DNA of 28,611 nucleotides from Bacillota bacterium (GTDB lineage: Bacteria; Bacillota; Clostridia; Acetivibrionales; DTU013): assembly GCA_023409735.1 (NCBI GenBank), contig JAEYRB010000002.1, forward strand, positions 1 through 28,611, written 5' to 3'. The notes under the pieces were generated by a model. It had not been told where the DNA came from and ran no database searches. It saw only the letters and a program-made list of their open reading frames with translations. Made by a program: the position numbers and the translations under genes. Of this stretch, positions 23,097-28,611 are shown in pieces; positions within the stretch are counted from its first letter, which is position 1; each line of letters begins with the position of its first letter.

Positions 23097-24269
23097 ATGA
23101 AAAGAAAAATTTGCAGCATTCTTGCGATCGTTTTGATTATATCAGTAATTGCAGGCTGCTCAAATTCAGATACAAAAAATGATAAGCAGAACAAGGAAAA
23201 AACAAATAATCAAACAAATAGCGGTGAAGTAATTGTATCTGCCTCCGGAGAATCACAGAAGGCTGCAAAACGCATTATTACAGATTTAATGGGAAGAGAA
23301 GTGGAAATACCCTCTGAGGTAAAATCTATCGTCTGTACAGGTGCAGGCGCGCTTAGAATGGTATGCTATGCGCAGGCAGCAGATCTTGTAATAGGTGTAG
23401 AGGATAATGATAAAAAGCCAACAATAAAGCGTGCGTATAACTATGTTTATAATGATTCCTTCAAGGAGTTGCCCAGCATTGGTAAAGGGGGAGGCCGGGG
23501 CTATACAGCATATGAGGAGGAGATAATCAACCTCCAGCCCGATCTTATACTTTCTTCCTATACAGGCGACGCATTGGAGCAACTAGCAGATAAAACAGGT
23601 ATTCCTGTAGTATCTGTTACTTACCAAAGTGATATGTTTGACCCTGACTTTCAAAAATCACTTACGTTGATCGGAGATATTCTTGGAAGGCAGGAACGCT
23701 GCGCTGAAGTACTTTCTTACATATCGGATGCTAAAAAAGATTTAAATGAACGCACCAAGAACATACCGGATAAGGATAAGCCTACAGCATATACAGGAGC
23801 CGTTACTTTTTCAGGTGGTCATGGATTCGGGGGAACTTATGGAAGATTTAGCCCATTTACTGCAATCAATGCAATAAATGTAGCTGATGAAACCGGTGAA
23901 ACAGGTTCCTTTGAGGTTGATTGGGAAAAGGTAGTTGACTGGGATCCTGACTATATTTTCCTTGATCCCGGCAATATGGATCTGGTAAATGAGGAATACA
24001 ACAAAAACCCTGATTATTTCAAGTCGCTGCGGGCTGTGCGAGAAGGCAGGGTATATTCCATGATTTCATACAACAACTATACTACTAATATTGAGCTTGC
24101 AATTGCAGATGCATACTATGCCGGCAGTGTTCTGTTTCCGGAACATTTTTCTGATATTGACATTGCGCAAAAAACTGACGAGCTTCTGGAAAAATTCCTC
24201 GGCAGGCGCTTCTATTCTGAAATGGAAGCAGCAGGACTAAAATTTGGAGAAATTACTATTGGAGAATAA
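23097..24269 (+). CDS. Fec/BtuF-type ABC importer, substrate-binding lipoprotein
   Basis: A 390-residue lipoprotein: signal peptide with lipobox VIAGC (Cys21), an Asn/Lys-rich linker, then a periplasmic-binding fold of the TroA/FecB class (ITDLMGREVEIPSEVKSIVC..., LPSIGKGG...EEIINLQPDLILSS). Such proteins capture ferric siderophores, haem, cobalamin or, in the Haemophilus MolA case, molybdate. The ligand cannot be read here. AAGGAGG (23084-23090) fits the ATG at 23097; an in-frame TTG lies just before. The permease gene overlaps its 3' end. Confidence 0.93.
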   Translation: MKRKICSILAIVLIISVIAGCSNSDTKNDKQNKEKTNNQTNSGEVIVSASGESQKAAKRIITDLMGREVEIPSEVKSIVCTGAGALRMVCYAQAADLVIGVEDNDKKPTIKRAYNYVYNDSFKELPSIGKGGGRGYTAYEEEIINLQPDLILSSYTGDALEQLADKTGIPVVSVTYQSDMFDPDFQKSLTLIGDILGRQERCAEVLSYISDAKKDLNERTKNIPDKDKPTAYTGAVTFSGGHGFGGTYGRFSPFTAINAINVADETGETGSFEVDWEKVVDWDPDYIFLDPGNMDLVNEEYNKNPDYFKSLRAVREGRVYSMISYNNYTTNIELAIADAYYAGSVLFPEHFSDIDIAQKTDELLEKFLGRRFYSEMEAAGLKFGEITIGE

Positions 24270-25338
24270 TATAATACAAAAAGAACGTGATTATTTTTCT
24301 GCATACAATAAATATCTATGGCGAAAGCGTCTGGTTCTGCTGATTTTGCTGGCATTAATGCTTGCTGCGGCAATACTTTCTATTACCGCGGGTTCTTCGG
24401 GCTTGTCCCTTAAGGATGTGCTATTGACGCTTATTGGTAAGGGTACAGCAAAATCTAACATAATTGTATGGAACGTTCGCCTTCCCAGAATTGTCACAGC
24501 TGTTGTAGTTGGCTGTGCACTGGCACTTGCGGGCTGTGTTATGCAAAATGTTCTGCGAAATCCTTTGGCATCTGCCTCTACATTAGGTGTGTCACAGGGC
24601 GCGTCCTTCGGCGCGGCAATTGCCATCATCTGCTTCAGTGCCGGAGTGCAGCATAATGCAACTACAAACGGCGCGATAAATATTTCAGACCCATATATGG
24701 TGACGGTTTTTGCATTTATAGGCGGTATTATTTCAGTTGTAATAATTCTCGGATTGTCACGTATAAAAACGATCACGCCTTCCTCCATGGTTTTGGCCGG
24801 AGTTGCGTTAAGCTCCTTATTCACAGGCGGCACAGCTCTGGTGCAGTATTTTGCCGATGATGTGGTCTTAGCGGCCGTTGTGTATTGGACCTTTGGCGAC
24901 ATCGGGAGGGCAAGCTGGACTGAAATATTGATCATAGCAATTATATTGCTGCTTTCGTTTATATACTTTTTTTGCAAAAGCTGGAGCTATAATTCCTTAC
25001 AGAACGGTATTCACACTGCAAAGAGTCTGGGCGTAAATGTGGACAGCCTTATTTTGATAAGTATGACCCTGTGCTGCCTGCTATCAGCTACAGCGGTCGC
25101 ATTTGTAGGTATTATTAACTTTATAGGCCTTGTTGCACCGCATATAGCACGTAAATTTGTCGGAAATGATCATCGCTTTTTGTTGCCTGCTTCAGCTATG
25201 ACGGGAGCATGTGTCCTGCTGATCAGCGACCTTTTTGCCAGAATGATCGTATCGCCGGTGATCTTGCCCATTGGAGCTGTCACATCCTTCTTGGGGGCGC
25301 CGCTGTTCCTTTACTTGATTTATAAGGGGGCGAAGTGA
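24259..25338 (+). CDS. FecCD family ABC transporter permease
   Basis: A roughly 360-residue permease of the FecCD/BtuC family with about ten membrane helices. Typical blocks: NVRLPRIVTAVVVGCALALAGCVMQNVLRNPLASASTLGVSQGA and the coupling-helix region VAFVGIINFIGLVAPHIAR. The start is uncertain: no ATG is near, and candidates are TTG at 24244 or TTG at 24259 (GGAG nine bases before). Either overlaps the substrate-binding gene by 11-26 bases, so the two are translationally coupled. It ends in a GTGA overlap with the ATPase gene. Confidence 0.92.
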   Translation: MENNIIQKERDYFSAYNKYLWRKRLVLLILLALMLAAAILSITAGSSGLSLKDVLLTLIGKGTAKSNIIVWNVRLPRIVTAVVVGCALALAGCVMQNVLRNPLASASTLGVSQGASFGAAIAIICFSAGVQHNATTNGAINISDPYMVTVFAFIGGIISVVIILGLSRIKTITPSSMVLAGVALSSLFTGGTALVQYFADDVVLAAVVYWTFGDIGRASWTEILIIAIILLLSFIYFFCKSWSYNSLQNGIHTAKSLGVNVDSLILISMTLCCLLSATAVAFVGIINFIGLVAPHIARKFVGNDHRFLLPASAMTGACVLLISDLFARMIVSPVILPIGAVTSFLGAPLFLYLIYKGAK

Positions 25339-26120
25339 TCTTGCTGAGTATCAGGGATCTCACTTTTAAATATGGAAAGAATACAGTGCTTGACAATATA
25401 AGCTTTGAAGCTGACTATGGACATTGCATTGCAATTTTGGGAAATAACGGGGTAGGGAAAAGTACGCTTATTAAGTGCATCAATAGGATTCTTACACCGG
25501 TATCCGGAACAGTAACGCTTGATGGTATGAACCTTCTGTCTATTTCTCGCAATGAAGCTGCCAAGGAGCTTGCTTATGTTGCTCAGAGCAGCGAAATATC
25601 GAGATTTACAGTATTTGATACTGTTATGCTGGGACGTAAGCCGTATATACGCTTCAGTCCGTCTACGAAGGATTATCAGATAGTGCAGGATATAATTAAT
25701 AAAATGGAGCTGGAGCAAAAGGCACTTTCCTTTATTGATGAGCTCTCCGGAGGAGAATTGCAGAAGGTCATGCTGGCAAGAGCATTGGCACAGGAGCCAA
25801 AGGTATTGCTGCTTGATGAACCGACCAGCAGCCTTGATATAAAAAATCAGCATGAAATGCTTGAACTCGTGAGCCAGATATCAAGAAGTGAAAATATATG
25901 CGTCATTATAGTGCTGCATGATTTGAATCTTGCGCTCAGATACTGTGACCGCTTTTTATTATTAAAAGATAGTAAGGTGTTTTCATACGGCGACATTGAG
26001 ACTATGACACAAGAAAGTATTGAAAGTGTCTACGGAATTCCCGTTGCAATTAAGTCTGTAAACGGTATGTTGTCGGTAATTCCTTACCCGGAGAAGGATA
26101 ATATAAAGGTGTCTGAATAA
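25335..26120 (+). CDS. Fec-type ABC transporter ATP-binding protein
   Basis: A 261-residue ATPase powering the importer. Walker A GNNGVGKST (36-44), Q-loop region YVAQSSE, signature LSGGE (137-141), Walker B VLLLDEP with D161/E162, and H-loop His195 (VLHDLN) are all present. It starts at GTG in a GTGA overlap with the permease; AAGGGGG precedes it. Last gene of the FmdE-importer cluster. An untypical C-terminal tail of about 60 residues follows the core, as in FecE relatives. Confidence 0.95.
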   Translation: MILLSIRDLTFKYGKNTVLDNISFEADYGHCIAILGNNGVGKSTLIKCINRILTPVSGTVTLDGMNLLSISRNEAAKELAYVAQSSEISRFTVFDTVMLGRKPYIRFSPSTKDYQIVQDIINKMELEQKALSFIDELSGGELQKVMLARALAQEPKVLLLDEPTSSLDIKNQHEMLELVSQISRSENICVIIVLHDLNLALRYCDRFLLLKDSKVFSYGDIETMTQESIESVYGIPVAIKSVNGMLSVIPYPEKDNIKVSE

Positions 26121-26207
26121 GGAAAAATTGAAAGCTTAATTATAAGCTAGGTGAAGCACAACGACGAATTACAACGAAACTAAATAGACGTATTATAAAA
26201 CACATGA

Positions 26208-26390
26208 TCATTGCTTGGTTTCCAGGATATCATCGAAGGTGCCATCATGCTCCATTTGAGACGAAGACGTTATTAGCTTTCCATTGCTGCAGGTTCTTGC
26301 CCTGGTGGTATTAACCAGCGTCTTATGAATAAAGGACTCAGACGCCATTTCTGTATCCTTGGAATTTCTATTTGAATTGATAGGTTTCAT
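26208..26390 (-). CDS. Possible small polar protein
   Basis: A 60-codon frame from the ATG at 26390: MKPINSNRNSKDTEMASESF..., polar, rich in Ser, Thr and Asn, no membrane segment. GGACGGAG lies about ten bases before the ATG. The frame opens further up at 26462, but that part is hydrophobic, without a ribosome binding site. No family recognised; the composition would suit a small spore or regulatory peptide, but chance cannot be excluded. Confidence 0.4.
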   Translation of the reverse strand: MKPINSNRNSKDTEMASESFIHKTLVNTTRARTCSNGKLITSSSQMEHDGTFDDILETKQ

Positions 26391-26502
26391 ATGTTTATTA
26401 CTCCGTCCTATTAAAATATAGTGTATAATTGTAGTATGTACAGTAAAAAACAAACCAAACATAATTTATAATGCATTTACAATTTAGCCTTGATTTTATA
26501 TA

Positions 26503-26594
26503 CGGCATTGAGCCGAAGGTCTCAGCCTTTTATATGCGGCGTTGTACCTCCGGTCTACAGCTAGAAGGCGAGGAGGGCTAGATGCCCCTGAGAA
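26503..26594 (+). repeat. Dispersed hairpin repeat, copy C (double first hairpin)
   Basis: Here the first hairpin is present twice: GGCATTGAGCC-GAA-GGTCTCAGCC and GCGTTGTACC-TCC-GGTCTACAGC, then the second hairpin AGGG-CTAGATG-CCCC and GAGAATTTT. It ends about 40 bases before trmK. Shares its plan with the copies at 11925-11970 and 17142-17197. Confidence 0.65.
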
Positions 26595-26634
26595 TTTTAT
26601 TAAATTTAAATTGTGTTGACTGCTGGAGTTGATT

Positions 26635-27357
26635 ATGAAGCTTAATGACAGACTTGCGGAAATAGCGAAGAAAATACCGAAGTGCAGTATACTTGCGGAT
26701 ATTGGTACAGATCATGGATATATTCCCATATATGCTCTTGAAAATGGTTTATGCCCAAAAGCATTGGCCGCAGATTTAAGAGAAGGCCCGCTGAAGATGG
26801 CCTATGCTAATATTAAGAAAAATAATATGGAGAAAAGCATTGAGCTTAGGCTTGGAAACGGACTAGAGCCAATACTGCTTTCGGAATGTGACGTTGTTGT
26901 GATTGCCGGCATGGGAGGCAATTTAATAAAGGATATACTGGCAGCATCCTCAGAAAAGGCCAGAGCGGCAAGCTTATTACTGCTGCAGCCCAATAATGCT
27001 GTAGACTCTCTGAGAAAATGGCTTAATGAAAACGGCTTTGAAATAACCGATGAGTCGCTGGCATCAGATGCAGGAAAGCTCTACAACGTTTTAAACGCCA
27101 AATGGACGGGAAAAATAGTGAAGGGCGATTCATTTTCCTATTACATCGGCGGAAAGCTTCTGGAACGAAAACAGCCGCTATTAGAAAGGTATCTGAATAA
27201 AAAGCTCAGAGAGCTTGATGTAATTATAGAAGGAAGAAGCAAGGCGTGTAAGCAGAGAAGCTATGGGGAGGAGTACTCTAATAGTATGGAAACAGCTGAA
27301 TATATCGAGATAAGGGACAGGGTAGCAGCCTTTCTGAAAGGAGAAAGCAGCAAATGA
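26635..27357 (+). CDS. trmK: tRNA (adenine(22)-N1)-methyltransferase TrmK
   Basis: A 240-residue class I methyltransferase that puts a methyl on N1 of A22 in tRNA. The SAM-binding motif ILADIGTDHGYIPIYAL (about 20-36), AGMGGNLI and LLLQPNNAVDSLRKWL are characteristic of the family. GGAG (26625-26628) fits the ATG at 26635; an in-frame TTG at 26629 is less likely. It overlaps nif3 by four bases. The pair trmK-nif3 downstream of dnaG-rpoD is conserved in Firmicutes (yqfN-yqfO in Bacillus), here with an importer and tRNAs in between. Confidence 0.94.
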   Translation: MKLNDRLAEIAKKIPKCSILADIGTDHGYIPIYALENGLCPKALAADLREGPLKMAYANIKKNNMEKSIELRLGNGLEPILLSECDVVVIAGMGGNLIKDILAASSEKARAASLLLLQPNNAVDSLRKWLNENGFEITDESLASDAGKLYNVLNAKWTGKIVKGDSFSYYIGGKLLERKQPLLERYLNKKLRELDVIIEGRSKACKQRSYGEEYSNSMETAEYIEIRDRVAAFLKGESSK

Positions 27358-28121
27358 TAAAATGTGAGGATATAATGAGCTTCATGGAGAAAATTGCTCC
27401 TAGGGAGCTTGCGGAGGAATGGGATAATGTCGGCCTTCTTCTGGGCAACAGGGATAATGAAGTAAAGAAAATACTTCTTTGCATGGATGTAACCGCTTCA
27501 TCAGTAAGCTATGCGGTAAATAATGGCGTTGATATGATCATATCACATCATCCGTTCATATTTAAAAAGCTGGGAAGGCTCGTTGAAAATGATGCAAAGG
27601 GAAGCGTGATATATACACTTATAAGAAATAACATTAGCGTATTTGCAGCGCATACAAACCTTGATTTTGCAGTATCCGGTGTAAACGACTGTCTTGCTGA
27701 AGCATTGGAAATAGGAAATGCTGAAACATATGGAAATGGGCCCGGAAAGGTCGGCACTTTGAAAAAGGAAGTGAAGCTTACTGACTTTATAGAAAAGGTA
27801 AAAAGTGCTCTTGATACAAAAAAGCTTAGAGTTATTGGCGATGATGAGCGGAGTATAAAAAAAGCTGCTGTATTCAGCGGAAGCTTTGATGATGACCTGG
27901 ACGCTGTCAAAAATACAAATGCTGATGTTCTGGTAACCGGAGATATAAAGTATCATACAGCTCTTGATGCTTGCGGGGAAAACCTATGTATTATTGATGC
28001 AGGTCATTTCAATACTGAAAAAATAGTACTTCCATCATTGGCAAAAAGATTAGGGGAAAGCTTTACAGATATAGATATTATGCTATTTACAGAGGAAGAG
28101 GATCCATTTAAAACCTATTGA
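27354..28121 (+). CDS. Nif3-like dinuclear metal center protein
   Basis: A 255-residue Nif3/YqfO-family protein, often annotated as a GTP cyclohydrolase I type 2 homologue; the cellular role is not settled. The metal-site motifs are seen: SHHPFIFKKL (H65/H66), HTNLDFAVSGVND (H100, D104) and AGHFNTEK (H218, E222). It is the short form without the PII-like insert of the Bacillus protein (about 370 residues). The ATG overlaps the trmK stop (ATGA), with AGGAGA upstream, so both are made from one transcript. Its stop codon lies in the rnpB promoter. Confidence 0.93.
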   Translation: MIKCEDIMSFMEKIAPRELAEEWDNVGLLLGNRDNEVKKILLCMDVTASSVSYAVNNGVDMIISHHPFIFKKLGRLVENDAKGSVIYTLIRNNISVFAAHTNLDFAVSGVNDCLAEALEIGNAETYGNGPGKVGTLKKEVKLTDFIEKVKSALDTKKLRVIGDDERSIKKAAVFSGSFDDDLDAVKNTNADVLVTGDIKYHTALDACGENLCIIDAGHFNTEKIVLPSLAKRLGESFTDIDIMLFTEEEDPFKTY

Positions 28122-28146
28122 CTATAATATGAGAATGATTTATTAT
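28118..28146 (+). promoter_or_regulatory. Sigma-A promoter of rnpB
   Basis: TTGACT (28118-28123), a 17-base spacer and TATTAT (28141-28146). The -35 overlaps the nif3 stop codon. The RNA 5' end predicted by pairing is about 40 bases further on. Confidence 0.75.
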
Positions 28147-28184
28147 ATAAGTCCGACGTAGGTCGTTAATATGAATTTAATATT

Positions 28185-28567
28185 GAGTAAGCCAGATAAT
28201 CGCGGATACAGTGCCGAAAGGCCGTACCTGAGGAAAGTCCGGGCTCCAGAGGGCAGGGTGCCGGGTAACTCCCGGTGAAGGCGACTTCAAGGAAAGTGCA
28301 ACAGAGATATACCGCTGCGGGAGCGTTGCAAGGTGATGGTTATAAAGCGTCACTTTGCACAGCTCCCGCAGTAAGGGTGGAAAGGTGAGGTAAGAGCTCA
28401 CCAGCGGCATGGTGACTTGCCGGTCTATGTAAACCCCACCTGGAGCAACACCGCAGAGGGACATTATGGTTGCCCGCCAGTCCCGGGCAGGTGGCTTGAG
28501 CCGTGCAGAAATGTACAGCCTTAGATAGATGATTATCAAATACAGAACCCGGCTTACAGACTTACTC
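28185..28567 (+). ncRNA. rnpB: RNase P RNA (M1-type)
   Basis: Catalytic RNA of RNase P, which trims tRNA 5' leaders. The conserved 5' block GAGGAAAGTCCGGGCTCC (28231-28248) and the 3' block ACAGAACCCGGCTTA are present and form the universal P4 core. GTAAGCC (28187-28193) pairs with GGCTTAC (28551-28557) as P1. About 380 bases; the size and the internal hairpins look like the ancestral A type common in Clostridia rather than the Bacillus B type, which I judge only roughly. Exact ends are approximate. Confidence 0.96.
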
Positions 28568-28581
28568 ATTACTAATACCAG

Positions 28582-28610
28582 AAACACTCGCTTATACGGC
28601 GGGTGTTTTT
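28582..28610 (+). terminator. Terminator of rnpB
   Basis: AAACACTCGC (28582-28591) pairs with GCGGGTGTTT (28599-28608) with one G-U, ending in a T-run at the window edge. Confidence 0.9.
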
Positions 28611-28611
28611 G

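Noticed and set aside
24291..24977. 228-codon minus-strand ORF
   Set aside because: Antisense to the FecCD permease gene; no independent signals.
28177..28587. 136-codon minus-strand ORF
   Set aside because: It is antisense to rnpB, a well supported RNA gene.

Overview
The window is AT-rich DNA from an endospore-forming Firmicute of the class Clostridia. The evidence is the cotJ spore-coat operon, the dipicolinate synthase pair dpaA/dpaB, a primary sigma factor next to primase, strong Shine-Dalgarno sites, and the order rpsO-pnp-M16 peptidase-dpaAB and dnaG-rpoD-...-trmK-nif3. I cannot fix the genus from sequence alone; a Ruminiclostridium-like clostridium is a guess.

Layout. (1) 1-5973 is foreign DNA: the right part of an IS66-family insertion sequence (end of tnpB, tnpC, right tip), a minus-strand AAA ATPase with a nuclease-like C-terminal domain, an array of CGATAA repeats, a candidate structured RNA, a small ORF and a large serine recombinase. 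(2) 5974-7244 is the cotJ operon on the minus strand. cotJA and cotJB are whole, but cotJC is cut after codon 64 exactly where the recombinase element begins. About 480 bases of degenerate palindromic repeats lie between cotJA and cotJB. (3) 7513-11602 holds rpsO, pnp and an M16 peptidase. (4) 11603-17140 holds an ECF transporter S component, dpaAB behind a sigma-K-like promoter, several small proteins and an HD-GYP protein. (5) 17452-20373 is the dnaG-rpoD operon, followed by a small helical protein and a tRNA-Asn/tRNA-Met pair. (6) 21516-26120 holds a short RCC1-like lipoprotein gene, then an FmdE-like protein with a Fec-type lipoprotein/permease/ATPase importer. (7) 26635-28611 holds trmK, nif3 and rnpB with its terminator.

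Main observation: cotJC looks like a sporulation gene split by a mobile element that carries its own serine recombinase at the junction, in the manner of skin in sigK or SP-beta in spsM. The 5' fragment keeps its Shine-Dalgarno site and intact frame, and the break falls in the DIGTE-E-(L/F)AH metal-ligand motif. The recombinase frame reads through the junction and takes about 57 C-terminal residues from antisense cotJC. Precise excision would therefore restore cotJC and also change the end of the recombinase. The other half of cotJC is not in this window, so element size and excision are inference.

Other unexplained structure: a three-copy dispersed hairpin repeat (about 11925, 17142 and 26503), a long hairpin in the pnp leader, a possible S15 leader structure, and the two repeat arrays. 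How the parts work together: cotJ, dpaAB and the putative element excision would act in the mother cell during sporulation, while the rpsO-pnp, dnaG-rpoD, trmK-nif3 and rnpB blocks are ordinary housekeeping DNA.
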